A stretch of 64,000 bases of DNA from Ignelater luminosus. Lineage: Eukaryota; Arthropoda; Insecta; Coleoptera; Elateridae. A model generated the notes under the pieces. It was not told where the DNA came from, ran no database searches, and saw nothing but the letters and a program-made list of their open reading frames with translations. Every line of letters begins with the position of its first letter. Position 1 is the first letter of the stretch. Positions 39,480 through 52,841 of this stretch are shown here, one piece after another. The position numbers and the translations under genes are program-made. Location: positions 642,741-706,740 of the forward strand of contig VTPC01091272.1 in assembly GCA_011009095.1 (NCBI GenBank), in the 5' to 3' direction.

Positions 39480-42400
39480 GGAATTACGTCTGTTTTTGAG
39501 ATTTTGCTGATTTCTTCTCAAAGAGATCTTGGCGTAGAAATTTAACCTAGTTCACGGCCACATTGATGATTTAACGAATTCCTTTTTGCTCTTCGATTTG
39601 AATCTCAGTAACCCATTTGCATTAATGACCACTTGAAAGCACGCTGTTACTCATGGATGCCAATGAAGAGTTCTCTAAACTTGCATTGAAAATCTTTTCA
39701 AAAGAATCATAAGATGATATAGTCTTGGTCAATAGCAGTAGACGCTATTGACATTCAATACTGTTATTGATTGATCTCGGACTGTATCCGTCGGTTAGTG
39801 TTTGGTGTAAAAAGTGAACCAGAATGAAAATAACTGGAAGTTTGGATCTTCTTAATTGTAGGTAATTTTTGCTGAGTCAATAAAGCAAAATTTAATTAAA
39901 GGTAACTAAAAGTCTTTAGACTAATCGTTATGGCGTACTTTTGTAAATGTCGATTATAGGAAGAAGTAAAATAGAAATTTAATTGTAAAAAAAACAAAAG
40001 ATAGTATCCAATAGCAGAAATGTATACTAAAAAATATGACAGTAGTTACTCCATGTTGATTCTTGATCGAAACGGTTATAGATTTTATTTTGTTTTTAAA
40101 ACTTGTGTAGTTTTTTTCATGAACTATCACACTCTACTAGCTCATTACTTGTTTTGCAATAAAACTAAATAATAGTTTAAGAATGAAATATAAAGACCGG
40201 AAGTGGTATAGATTTTTCAGTTCTCACGTATTTTCTCATAGCTATTTTGTTATCAAATTGACCCAATTCATCATCATGCGGTAAATACCTTCACATTTAA
40301 AAATCAAAACAAACATAAATAAAACGAAGTTTGTTGTTAATTAACAATCTATAAACAAAAAACAATGCTAGTAATAATTAATTTTTATGTTTTTAGATAA
40401 ATCATAAACAAACTCTCGGTTGTATAGTAGCGTTAATCTTTCATTATAATTTATCAGAAATGTAAACGAAGAATTTAAAAAAAAATTGTGTTTGATTTAT
40501 GTATAACTATTAATATTGATTTCTTAAAATGTTAAAGAAAATTGCATAAGCACTAAAGGTTTAAAATTACACATTTGGGAAATATAAAACGATTCCCCTA
40601 AATAGGAAAAGACTCATCCATCCAAAACCGTTTTGTATTATTAATCCCGCCAACTTCTTCCAAATCAAATTAAATGGAAATTTAATTCTTAAAAACAAGA
40701 ATGACCTTAAATACTATAGAATCTTAAGATATTTTATTATAAGGTTTATGAATGATGAGACTTATAAGGATAGAAGTCACTTTTAAGTCGTTAAGTTCAA
40801 GTTTAATCGTGATATTGCCAAGACGGAAACTGCAGAACCTCTTAATCTAATCTATTGAAAGAATGTCCGGTAATAATCGTTTTATCCCTTACGTAAAACA
40901 CATTATCGTGTATTTTAAGAGCTTTAACGCAAAGGTTGGAGGTCCTAATGGATAATTAGATACTAAATTGTATCAGGATTAAATCTGATCCACTTAACAA
41001 AGGAAGGAAAAAAAAGAAAAACTATCTCGCGAATTAAAGAATTTGTAACCAATTTGTGTTCCGGCTAACGGAACGATTTTCCTTTTTAAAAAGGCCACAA
41101 AAAGCGCAAATCTAAAGAAGTTCGCAGTTGAATACTTCGATTACAAGTTACATTCTCTTATTTTGTAATCAAGACTCTTCAAGGGTGAAAGTCAAGTGAG
41201 AGAAAGTGCGAAAGGACGCCAATGCAGCAGCAACGCGGCCTCGACCAGACACCAGTTTTTAATTAATCACAACCAGGACTGATATAATCTTTAATAGTAG
41301 TTGATTTTCTACTGTTAGTGTTAGTTAATGGTCTCGGTGCACTTAAAAGTAATTAGCCGTACGCAAGTATTAAAAATTATTGATAGTTACTTACTTAATT
41401 ACCTCTCGCTTAATGCACATACTGTGTTCCGTTATTTTAAAAGATTATCGCGAACTGTGTGTGCTTGATTACAGAGGCTTAGCCTTTTAATATTGTCATA
41501 CTCAAAGGGTAATTAGAGTAATCATCATTAGGACAACTGCGTCTAGAAATCAACAATACCTTTTTTATTGGAAAATCATTATTTCTATCGACTGAAATTA
41601 TTAGGGAATTTATTTTATGTATAAAATATCCAAAAATAAAATTTAAGAAAAAAGTTAACAATTCTATCAAATTAAATTAAGTTCTGCTATTTCCTAGCTT
41701 CGAAAGATTTAAATTCTGTAGGCGTTCAAAATACATCCTGGAAAATGATTGAATTGGTCAGAGAAAACCTGGGAAAGTCAGGAAAATTTATTTTCGTTAC
41801 GCAATAGGAACTCTGTTAACTAAAAGGATTTTTTCTTAGTTTTTATGTTTTTTTTCTTACCTGCTATAAAAAGTTTTATTTACAAAGTGAAACGATAACA
41901 AACCTTTTGTTCAAATAAGATGCTCTTGAGTGTATCATTTGTAAACATAATACTAGCAATTATTTATGACGGGTTATTGCATGGTGTCAATTTATTTTAA
42001 TGATATCTCATATACAGGGTGTTCACAAAATCTTTACATAGTATATTGTAGATACCATTAAGTTTCCTTTACAACTCTAATGTAAAACAAAATTGCAAGA
42101 TTTTCAGCTTTAATTATGACCAGATATCTTAAGCATAAAATGAAGGTGAGTGTATTAAAATTTCCTAGACGCTTACAGAAGCGCAGACTCTTAATTTCAG
42201 GAACTGTTTGGAATGGCAACATGAACGTTACGTCCTTGAAGTTGAACACAGAACTTCTAGACTACAAGACCTAACCATGAGACAGTTCGCATGTGTTGTA
42301 TATTGTCATGGAGAGTTCTGTTCTTTTAGATATCGTTATCTTAGGCAATATTTCTACCGAGATTCTCTTTCAAGTATAATACTCAATTATTTCTGAACTT

Positions 42401-43235
42401 CTTAAAAAGAGCATCCCAAAAGTATGGAAACAGTTGTTTGTCATTTCTATGGATTGCAGGCATTTTAGACAAAATCTTCTTATAACATGCAAAACACGAA
42501 AACCTGTACTTAACGACTTTAGATAAAAAACCCAATATCTTGTAAACCCCAAATAAGAAATCAATCAAGAAACTATTATATAGCTTTTAGCACCATAGAA
42601 GAAATCCAACAAGAAATGAGAGTCATCGCAGAATTAGCAATCTCTAGGAAGTTTGCAAGTGCATAAGTGCAAGTGCATAAAACTTCCAAATGTTTTTCTA
42701 AAAAACTTCGTATCAAAAAGAATGCTTCCAATATGGAATTTTGCTTTAGTAGAATTAGACTTACATACATTACTACTTTGACAAGCTGTTTTGCTTATCG
42801 TGAACCAAAGATATACAGTTTATCGACAATATTTGAGCTTTCGATAAGTTTGATCTTTGAGGTTCAATCTTTGACCATAGATCACTTCTTAGAAACAGTA
42901 GTAGAATTACTTAGTTCCAAATACAACAAGAAGAAATCATAAACTTTTGAGTTTTGGATATCATTATCAAGGACTTCTACAGCTTTTCATTTATAAACAC
43001 GGTTGTTGTCCAGTATTTATCTTGACTAGCTGAGCTCAAACGAACTGTTTTTCGCAAGACTTTAGAGTTCCTTGTGCCAATTAACATTTAAATCTTGGTT
43101 CATTGGGTATAAAACGATATTCTTAGCTATTTGATCAGCGAATTTTCATTTAAACGTAACACTAGATTATCTAATATTTGCCATTGATCTCAAAAATTCA
43201 AATTTTGGATTTCGATGAGTTCCACCTTTGAAATA
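39480..43235. other. Gene-free AT-rich DNA
   Basis: No supported gene. Short frames around 42058-42942 occur on both strands without recognisable motifs. A solitary transposon-like terminus is listed at 42015. Confidence 0.5.
42015..42040. mobile_element. Solitary TA-flanked transposon-like end
   Basis: TA followed by CAGGGTGTTCACAAAATC resembles the termini of many Tc1/mariner-superfamily and MITE elements, which begin CAGGGTGT next to a TA target duplication. I found no matching opposite end in the window, so this is either a solo end or coincidence. Confidence 0.3.
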
Positions 43236-43301
43236 CGAGGGTTGCTCTCTTAATGTTGAGCTTCATAGAGTAAAACACATTTTTGGTTTATAAAAAATTT
43301 A

Positions 43302-44400
43302 TTATAACTTCTCAAAATATTCCCCATTACAGTCAATTTTGCATACGAAAGAACCAGTTTTCGAAACATTTCTTCCACATCTCTGAAGATATGTTATTTA
43401 CCTCGTTTTTAAAAGCAACGACAGCTTCATCGGCATTCCTCGCAACTTATCTTTAACATGTGGGAACAAAAAAAAATCATTGGGTGCTAGGTCCGGTCTA
43501 TATGCCGGATGATCCATCAATTCGATATTTTTTTTGTTATCATGATGTAAGATAAGCCTTCTTCTCGATCGCTTTTCACGGGCTTTTCGAAGGACTTCGG
43601 GCAAACAAACAGTAGTGTACCATTCGGAATTAACAGTACGTCTTATACTTCTTATTCCGACTTTTTTCCCGGACAACCTTTGCTGGAGGCGCCTCATTTT
43701 GGAAGACCCAAACAGCCGACTTTCATCGCCTGTTACAATATTGTATACTAGATTAGACAACCCTCGGGAAAAGCGTTTGAGTATGGCTTTGCACCAATTC
43801 ACACGATCGACCTTTTGAACGTCTGATAAATTGTGCAGTATCCAACGTGCACAAAACTTACGTACAGCTTTTTGCATAAATAATGTCGCAGTACATTCTC
43901 TTAATGAATGAAATCTGATTTGGCGTTAATTTCATGTAATTTGTTCCCTAAGAGCCCATAAGACGACTTTGGATAATTAATATGAAATTAGATTTTGTAT
44001 ATTTAGTTAATTGCTTCATTAAAGAAATGATTTGCGACATTATTTATGCAAAAAGCGGTACATGTAGATGATTATGCAAGACAGTATTGACCGCTTTCAC
44101 ACTAATGCCCAGCGTTCCTTGAATCGTCCGAATAGTAACATGACGGTCTTCCTCTATCATACCTTGTACAATCTTGACGTTTTCCTCAGTAACAGCAGTT
44201 TTTGGGCGACCTTCGCGATGCTCATCTTTCAGAAATTCACGACCAAAACGAAATTCGTTGTACCAGCGTTTTACGGTAGCTAATGAACATGACTCAATAC
44301 CAAACACATTTTTCATCTCATCAAAATACTCTAGCCGACTTAATCCACGCTTGAAATTGTAGAAGATTACAGCACGAAAATGTTCGTTATTAATCTTCAT
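43302..44400 (-). pseudogene. Mariner transposase, interrupted
   Basis: Reading starts at ATG 44400. The N-terminal part (44044-44400) contains the helix-turn-helix region with the mariner signature WYNEFRFGRE...DEHREGRPKT. After the nested MITE the catalytic part follows: VTGDES (first Asp, about 43726), HHDN (second Asp, about 43540) and YRPDLAPND (third Asp, about 43477), then FFLFPHVKDKLRG. The spacing between the second and third Asp is 20 residues instead of the family's 34, so about 14 residues were lost in frame. A frameshift near 43437 moves the frame into DEAVVAFKNEVNNIS, and another near 43345 leads to DCNGEYFEKL and the stop at 43302. Not functional. Confidence 0.9.
43867..44056. 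mobile_element. 190-bp MITE nested in the mariner transposase gene
   Basis: Perfect 24-bp inverted ends lie at 43867-43890 (starting GCTTTTTGCATAAATAATGT) and 44033-44056. Imperfect complementarity continues inward to about 48 bp (TTCTCTTAATGAA against TTCTTTAATGAA). Both sides carry GTACA (43862-43866 and 44058-44062), a likely 5-bp target duplication, with one extra G before the right copy. Removing the element and one GTACA rejoins the two halves of the host transposase in one frame across the conserved HLHVRKF region, which confirms the insertion boundaries. No coding capacity. The superfamily is uncertain. Confidence 0.88.
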
Positions 44401-47400
44401 GATTTTTCCAAAAGTTGTTTAGTTTAAAGACGTATATCTTCAAAATACCGTAATATTTTCTCTTGCTATCACTTGCGTTAAACTCGCAAAAGATGATGCT
44501 CAATTGTCATAATAACAATTATACCCTACAATCATGGGTTCCTAGATAGGCTCAACATTAAGAGAGCAGCCCTCGTACATTTTTGAGCATTAAGAGAATT
44601 ATTAGATTAAAATCCAATAAAAGAAAACTATGAACATTTGAGTTTTTGCATAACTTTGAACATAGACAACACCTGAGATGATTACAGTGATAATCTGTCA
44701 AAATTTCTTTAAATTCCAATACTATTCAAAAACCTTAACACAATGATCTAGTTTTTCAAAATTGCTCATTAAATTACTAACTTATCTTTTTAAGCTACAT
44801 TGTTATTTCCAAAGGAATGAAAGACTAAAAAAGATGAAGAAGAAATCCAAACTCATATTTGTTTTATCAGAATCTCTTTTTATGGAGCAATGAACAAATC
44901 TTCTTTTTCGATTTTATTTTTTTTAGTTTGTCTTGTGCTTGCTACTGGCAGTTTCATTAAAATCGAAAAGTTGACAAATCAAGCTAAAATTTTAAAGTAA
45001 GTAACAATACTTGACTGGACATGTTTAGTACACACGATACATTTTTGTTTGGGAATTTAACGCAACAGAATTCAAGCAAAAAAGGATTTTAGATTGAAGA
45101 TTTATTTTTGGTGACCAAACCTCACTTTCTTGTTGCTATAATTTAATTTTCGCTTGAAGTGTATATTTATCATAAAGCCATTGATGATAAATGGTTTACA
45201 AAACAGTTTGAAACACTAGAAAGCTGTCAGTGAAAACGATCGTATTTTCATGTTATAGTGATTTTGACAGGAAATTCGATAATATAAAAAACGGTAACTG
45301 AAAATAGGGGTCATTGTCCACTAATTGTAATTGACATCTTACATATTAAGTGTTTCAGATTTAATGGTGAATAAAATAGCTGGTTAACGTTAGTCTTATT
45401 AGCATAAATCAACAGTTTGTCACGTTGATTACTGTAGAATTTACTAAGCTTTCGAGAAACAAACAAATTTCGTTTTCAACTTTTTTTTTTGTTAAAACGT
45501 TTCACGTGTGTATAATTATTTTAACGTGTTCATCGTGCATGTTATTAAAGTTTTCTTGAAAAGCATAAACTCTAATAATTGTTTAAACACATCTCCGCTG
45601 ACAAAAGCCATCAACCGACGTGATAAAATCAGCGTATAAAAAGCGAGCCACTTCCACAAAACATTTAGGGGCGGAAAGCTCATAGGCTGGGGCGCTCTAA
45701 CTCCATTAGGGGTGAGTTCAGGCATAACCCTCTTGATTTATATATTTTTATATTTGTTAATTCAAAGCGTGACCGACATAACAAATCCCAGATGTAGTAT
45801 TTTTGCATTTGCGTTTTCCTGTATGGGATCTAATTGCATCATTTACTTCCAAATAAGCCAAGTGAATATTTGTGTCACAAAATTAAATATTTTCGAGTCA
45901 ATAAACGGTTGACCGCTTTTCTTGAATAATTTAATAGTAAATACACCTTCATTACCCTACCATCATTAGATTGGGTTGTTGTGGGAAATTCTGCAATTTT
46001 CATTATGTTACTTTTCTGATGATAGGTATAATAAATACTTAACGACGTTGTTATATTAAAAAGCTCAGGAAAATATTTGCGCTCTGTCATAATTCATAAA
46101 TGTATAAAAATCCTTTATAGAAAATTTTTAACTTGATATTTCGTTAAAATGGGATAAAATGCCGTGATCACGTAAATAAACGAGGAAAATATGCTTTGCG
46201 GAAGCCTGCGATGATGGCAGAGCAATAAGAACAAAGAATTTTAATTACATAAGGCGCTTCTCTTTATTCTGTCTGCACCGGTTTACTGCATCAACTTAAA
46301 GGCTGAATTTCAAGATTAATTTCACTTTTAAGACTGAATTTGAAAATATAAATGCACTACTACGGTTTGAGGAGAGCCCTCATAAATATTTGCTTTGTTA
46401 CAAAAGAGACAAAGAGAGAGAAATAAAAAAACAATTTATAGCTATAGCTAAATGTTTCTCTTTTATTTTTAATATTATATCTCGTGAAAATAATAAACAT
46501 ATTTTAAACTAATTTACTGCTACCTATCGGTTTTTCGATATGTGTTAACGGTTCTTTCTCTATGCTGACATCTAGACATAAATTGGTGATTTACAGATAT
46601 TGAAACTTCACGTTTATATTTTATTTTAAATTATGCCTAATAAATATTAATTGTACTATTTATTACTAATGGCCAACACCATTCCCATTATATAATTTTA
46701 AAATGGCCATTTCGTGAAATACGTCCGACATGATAAAATATTTAAAAGAAAGTCAAAACTGCACATCTTATGTTTATTTATCTACTTTTTTGAATTATTA
46801 AAGTTGAAGTATAATCTGTGCCAAGTTTTCCTGTGCCGATAAAAATGTCATAAATTTTACTGCCTCACTTTTCTATATAAGATACTGCATGCAGCGGTAT
46901 CACAAGTCTCCTCCAATATGATATACACACGCACACTCACTTGCTAAAACTTTACTTGTCATCTCTGAAATTTAAAATTTGCCAATTAAAAATAATTCGT
47001 TGGCTTTTTCAGGCCAAGGACATGCACCTACCTACATTTTTTTATAACCCGCATTTATACGTACACATCGTCCTCGTTGAATATTATTATTATCAGTACA
47101 ATTTTTCTCTTTCCAATTTTTTTTCTTATCTGGAAATAATCGTAAAAAGATTTACGTCCTGATAATTTAACGAGTTCCAAAGAGAAGTTTTTACGAACTA
47201 ATTTTAGTTTGTGTACTCAATTCTTATTTTATTTTTTACTTTCGTAAGAATATAAAACGCAACAGAATGAATTCATTAAATTTAGAGATCAAAGAACAAG
47301 AATTGAAGTAGTACGTATGTTGGTAAGTGACTACAGAAGCTTCGAGCTTTCGCCAATAATCCCATCACAATCCGGAGTAAAGCGGCCAATCACGGTCGAC

Positions 47401-48298
47401 TTTCTGCGTTGAAGGAGTATGGATACACTCGAACAACCAAATTATTGTGATGCCAACCAAACACAATGAACTGATACGAAATTGGATGTAAACACCTATA
47501 ATGGAATTGCTTTTAATCGATTTTATTTGTCATCTTCAACATTTCTTTTATTATTTTATATAAAAATATTGTTAATAAATTTTATTATTATATGTTAATA
47601 GCTGTTTACATTTTTCTGCTCAATATTTTCCACTGGTCACTAATTGTGAATAATGCTCACGTAATAGTATATTCCGCAAGGTTTTTTAAATCTATCATGG
47701 CCATAGCAGTATTAGGAATAGTAGTAATTCATATTCAGATTGCATACAAGGACCAATAAAATAGAATAAATTGAAAATAATAATTGTTTATGGCAGAACA
47801 AACTTGAATTTGTTTTTGTTGGTTATCCTAAAAATTTCCAGCTTGCTCATGACATTTTAGAATTAAATCAGAGATTAAAGCAAATAATTTGGTTTTTTTA
47901 TAATTAATCTTTTTTTTTTTCTAACCTTCTCATCGGATTGCCTATATTTAATTAGTGACCATTCGGGGAAAACAAAAATCAACACTGCAACAGAAAGCTT
48001 GAATAAATCAATTTTTGGGTACATTAGAGATACCTTTGATCTTAGTTTTAAATCTAAATAGTTTTATCCTCTCTAACGCTTGCTAGAGTTCTCAGATGAT
48101 AGATAACGCTTCCCTCTAGACTTCCCTCCCTACTAGACACGACACTAAAAATTTGCAATCAACAAAAAATACCAATTTGAATCTAACTCGACTTATTAGC
48201 TAGTTTACAGTTTAAGCTTATGAGCTATTGGAGTAATAATGAAATCAATAATAATCTACTCTGAATACCAGAAAAGATGAGTCTCAAAATACATTATA

Positions 48299-48330
48299 CA
48301 AGGTGTCCCAGAAAACGTGGTACACCCAGG
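48299..48330. mobile_element. Solitary TA-flanked transposon-like end
   Basis: TA then CAAGGTGTCCCAGAAAAC resembles the CAGGGTGTCCCA termini of many insect DNA transposons. A partner end was not found. The following 700 bp contain no recognisable transposase. Confidence 0.3.
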
Positions 48331-48959
48331 TTTACTATTATTCTTGTACACCGACTAGTTCTAGTTGAGATCTGATGATAACCATATTTTAAAAAAATGG
48401 AACACAGCTGTTTCGCCCTTTATGCGACACCATGTAGATTAGAAAAATTGGTTTAGTTTTGAATGTAACTTCTGTGGTTGAACTGGCTTTAAATAGTGTT
48501 TTTTGCGATTAAAGTGAAAACAACTGACTGTTGAAATGCACAAAAAAATCGAAAAACACTGAAATATAATAAATAAAGCTAAATGGAGTTGTTAATTGCA
48601 GAATCCAAAAGGTATGAAACCTCTTGGTCTAAATTGCAAATACTGAGAACAGTTTGATAACAAAGATGACAGATAGATCAATTGCACAGACACTACGTAA
48701 GATAAAAGTTTTTGGATACGTGTGGATAGATGGAATACAGAGAATAAGAAGACAATAAAAATTAATTAAATACACAAGACGAGCTGATTAAGTTTGAAAA
48801 AATCGAAAAGTTCTTCATGAAGAAGATCTTTAGCTTTTGACCAGATCTTCACTTATTATAGAAGTGTAGAACTATACCATGTGCTATAGATCTTTGGAAT
48901 AAAATAACAAATGGTAGAACCGGAAATTCAGGAATTGACCAAACTAGGCGTAAAGAAAG

Positions 48960-49800
48960 TATCCTGTGACAGTTATTAGGAGTGCTTGCGGGCTGGCTCG
49001 AATTCACCGGAGATGGGGGTGGTTTGCGATAATGTGGGGCGGAGTGTAATAGACCAAGCGACCTTAACTCCTATAAAGTAAGAATTTGCCTGAGGGACTC
49101 TACTTGCACGCTATGTGGATGTGTCTGAATTTTGATAAGATATTAGGTCGGTAACAAGTCCAAAAAAGGAAGTGACGTCCTTTGACTGTCCGTTGGAGAT
49201 GACATCCACCGATGAGCTCCAGGAGGTATACATACGTTGGCAGTGAATATTGGACTTACCGTAGGTTCACTGCTTTAGGTAACTCACTCCTGTAACATAG
49301 GTCAAAAGGCACAACCAGACAAGTAGAGCGGCAAATAAAGAAAACACGTCTGTTGGGTCTAACGCATAACACTATATTGGACTTTATCAGGTATTAGACA
49401 CAAGGTTTACATTAAAAGATAGTTTCTCGGTTGACCGAGACACGAGAACTCACCCGTTGAAAAATAAAAGACCGTACCAAACGTAAAACAACCCGAAGGT
49501 CTTGAAGGAACCGTTGCTTCTGCCGGACTCTTCTAATTTTTTCCTGCGTTCCAAAAGGTAACCTCGTAGGGGCGGAACAATGTAATGAAAATGATTTGGT
49601 GAAGAATTCCTTACTGTTGGTTTTCAACACTTTCACGGGGTGAGCCTCTTAGTGGAACGTTAATCCTTGGATTTACTTTAGCCGGAAGTGTTGACGAAAG
49701 GCTTTCGTAAAGGCCTCTTGTGAACCTTGGCGCGCCGCCTCCCCGGAATGTATGATTTTTAAAACTCCGATTAGTTAGGGTTATAAAAGCTTTGAAACAA
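48960..49800. other. GC-elevated block of unknown nature
   Basis: This stretch is clearly less AT-rich than its surroundings, with strings such as GGAGATGGGGGTGGTTTGCG and GGCGCGCCGCCTCCCCGG. Two minus-strand frames (49412-49636 and 49611-49805) lie in it but show no domain I recognise. It may be a fragment of a retroelement or another transferred repeat. I saw no flanking long terminal repeats or target duplications. Confidence 0.35.
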
Positions 49801-50649
49801 TTCATTGTCGAATAGATACAACATAATTGTTTGCTGCGCCTACAGGACGGCTAAATTTGTAATTTCCCCAACACGTTGGCTGGTGGTTCTGACAATTTCT
49901 TATAAGTATTGAATATATCTACCTTATGGAGTTATAAAAACGTAGATTATCCTAACAAATTATAACAATATAAATTATCCTAACAAGTTTTCAAATAAAC
50001 CTGTGTCCAAATTCAGTTTTTCAATTTTCTCTAAATCAATTGACACTCTGAAAGGAAGAATGGAATTTTAGAAAGTGGTTGCTCCTGAAAAACAATTAAG
50101 TCACTATTTCTAACTTCTGTTTCTTAATTACTCGGTCAGTGTTAATGTTGTTCATGTTTTGTTCTTATGGAAGGGTCTATCAATGTTTTTCTTTATAACG
50201 TTTACTTGGAATATATCCATGATGTCCCTGTCAGGCTTGTCCGGTTATAGGAATCTCTTACTTTAAGCTTTCCAAAGTGTGAATTGTGTTTGTCAGTTTT
50301 TTCAGTCGTTCTGAAATTATATTATTCCAGAATGCGTTCCATGGCAAGCTATTCTGGTGGTAGTTTGATAGTACTGAGCATCATTTAACGACTATGTTTG
50401 GAATTTAGTGTCTTTTAGCTTGATCGATAGAGGGAATCTTCTCGGTTGTGTAGTCAGTCAAGTGTTGTTGTTTGTTGTTTTTTGCTGTTCATTTGTTTAT
50501 TTTCTATGAATGGGAGGAGACTTGTTGATTTAGGTTGTTTTTTGTGAACCAGGACGCTGAAATATTATTTTGAAAGGGAAAAATATTTATTGAATACATG
50601 GGTTACTTACTCAAAATGCTTAAAAAGAAAACCAAACTAATCAGGAGAA

Positions 50650-50790
50650 AAATACTAAATTCTATGTAGATCGTTGATGTATTGTACAAAAAGTACAGGT
50701 CCATAGATTGCACCTTGTGACACTCTAATTTCGAAAATGTATTGCGTTGATTTTGTTAAATCTCTTTAAAATTCCAAATGCGATACTAAT
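50650..50790 (-). pseudogene. Non-LTR retrotransposon reverse transcriptase scrap
   Basis: Minus-strand translation from about 50745 to 50655 reads VSQGAIYGPVLF followed by VQYINDLH and a stop. This corresponds to the diagnostic RT core of Jockey/CR1/I-type LINEs, usually GVPQGSVLGPLLF...YINDL. QYIFEIR precedes it where such proteins have a short strand before the GVPQG loop. The frame breaks at both ends, and the YADD catalytic motif expected some 30 residues later is not seen. It is a tiny decayed remnant, but the motif match is specific. Confidence 0.75.
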
Positions 50791-50799
50791 ACTTCTTCC

Positions 50800-52840
50800 A
50801 AAGCATCTTTTAATTGTTCCACTTAATCTAACTTGCTAATTTAGAGTTTTTAATTTTTGGAGCTTACGAATTAAATTAAATATCAAATTATGTGATTTTA
50901 CATTCTAACACATCTATAACTTTAAATTTATAAGTTGCTTTACTTCTTTTATTGCTTATAGATTTTAATTAGTATTAATTCTAATAATAATTAATTGCTT
51001 TTGTCAAATATAAATAAAACTAGATGTGTTTCGCATTCCAAGATTTTATGTGTTAACTGTTCTGAGTCGGCGCCTCTGGTTTTTAATAAATGAAAATAAT
51101 GAAATAGAACGTTAAATCTCGAAAGAAATTATTTAAATTAATTAAATTTTATTTGTTTGTACGAAAGTAAAACCTTGGCACACGCATTCCCACCTTTTTA
51201 ATTTTTTCTAATTATTCAAAATCCTTTCTGGAGAATTACAAATTTAACATTATTACAATCTCTCGAACGAAATAATCCATCAGATTTTCAACTATGTAGT
51301 ATAAAATCTTATCAGACTCAGTTTGCTCATTTGCATGCTTTTAAATTAATTAGTAGTTGCCTTGATAATCATTTGGCGAACAATCTGGCGAAACCCACAC
51401 GATCCTACACGGTTGCTGTCGGTTGTTTGATGTTACGAAATTTGTGTATTATTACGTTAAAGCAATTTGACATCACGTTCACGCGAAAAATAATACTGAC
51501 GTTTTCCGGAAAAATTTTTTGAGATATAGAGGCATTGGGAAAAAGATTAACGCTAGTGGGAGGGCGAGAAGCAACGGATAAATGGGATTGAAGGGAAAAC
51601 GGAAAATCACAATTCTATCTAAAATCGAAACTCACGAGAAAAAGAAAAAAATTGTTTGAAATAATTATGTGGTAAAAGAAACCTTTTTGTTTTGATATTT
51701 GGATTTCCATAGTAATTATTTCTCAAACAAATCTAAAATCAAAGTCTTAATATTGCTCTCCCTTCTAATATTTTTCCCTTTTATTCGTGCCTTTTACCTT
51801 TATGAAAAGAAAATCAAAACCGCCTCATCTCTTGAAGCGCTACTTAAATGTTAAAAGCAAATTCGAGCACGTAATCACATCAAAGCAGCGTCTGTATTAA
51901 AGTTTGTGGCGATTTTTTCTTTCTTTATTTTCTTGCATGATGAAGTGATCAACCGCAAAAATGAGCCCAAATGACTAACCTGACATAAAAAATTTATTTA
52001 ACCAAATTGAGGAAAATTATCGAGGCGGATATAATTTCGTCGTCGTCGTCATATTAATAGAATTCCTGTTTTGATTACGCGACACCCGAGTTTCCCAGCA
52101 AAACAATTCGACATCTGACATTAGAGAAACCAAAACACTTCATAACAGTGACGCGTACCAAGTTAGACAATGTGTGTTCATTCCATTATCCCGGTGTATA
52201 CGCATCTATGAAATTACTGGACCGTAACGAGCTGTTTAAAGTTTACGCTCCCAAAAGTGAACTGAAATATGTATGTAAATTAATTGAAATTGATACAAAC
52301 TAAAATCAGATGGGAGCGTTAATAGCGTATGTATGCCGTAATGAAATTCTGCTTCATTTTGTTTCGCTGTTTTAATACTTCTGATGTTAAAGGTCAGTAG
52401 GTTTTTCTCACGTAAAAATTTCTCTTTTGCATTTAAAGTAATAAATGGAAAACACCAAATAGATTCGTGGTCATACACAACTGCTTATCATTTTCGATAT
52501 GGTGGGTAAGAGCAAAGTAGAATCCATTTATCAAGTTTTACAAGTAAACGGGGGTTTCAGAAATGCTTTCGGCTAGCAATGGTTGAGCTATCGATTTAGG
52601 ATATAATAAATAAATCACGGTTCACTTTTCAACGAAATACCTACTCTGTTACACAGTACATTTCTCCCCAGGCGTGTCTCTAACATGTATTTCTGTGACA
52701 GGTAAATTACCCTTTCAGTTTGAAATCATATTCTAAGCATTATATGTCGAGGTTAAACAACTGTTGAAAGGAAAAAGTATAATATTCGTCCCGAAAAATA
52801 AAATGATGTTATCTATTACAAGTCCAGAAGGGTCAAAGCG
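50800..52840. other. Non-coding DNA upstream of the SERTA gene
   Basis: No supported coding region. The stretch about 51330-52560 is less repetitive and has more CpG than DNA further left. This would suit proximal regulatory or 5' intronic sequence of the downstream gene, though no individual site can be named with confidence. Confidence 0.45.
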
Positions 52841-52841
52841 G

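Larger units (their letters stand above)
43236..44575 (-). mobile_element. Mariner element with TIRs and TA duplication, carrying a MITE
   Basis: Terminal inverted repeats are visible. The left end CGAGGGTTGCTCTCTTAATG starts at 43236, and the right end at 44575 is its complement with one mismatch over 26 bp (T versus C at position 7). TA lies directly outside both ends (43234-43235 and 44576-44577), as expected for mariner insertion. The total is 1,340 bp, or about 1,145 bp after removing the nested MITE and one target copy, slightly short of the usual 1.3 kb because of deletions. The transposase reads on the minus strand from the right end. Nearly identical TIRs suggest a younger insertion than the coding damage alone implies. 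Confidence 0.92.
44578..50640. other. Gene-free DNA with repeat scraps
   Basis: No supported gene. A TATA-like TATAAAAAGCGAGCC at about 45637 is followed by a somewhat GC-richer stretch, but no gene can be attached to it. A solitary transposon-like end lies at 48299, and a compositionally different block at about 48960-49800 is listed separately. Confidence 0.5.

Noticed and set aside
43615..44362. Plus-strand frames across the first mariner
   Set aside because: They are antisense shadows of the minus-strand transposase.
45500..45730. TATAAAAAGC near 45637 with a GC-richer stretch as a promoter
   Set aside because: No initiator at the right distance and no downstream gene. TATA-like strings are common in AT-rich DNA.
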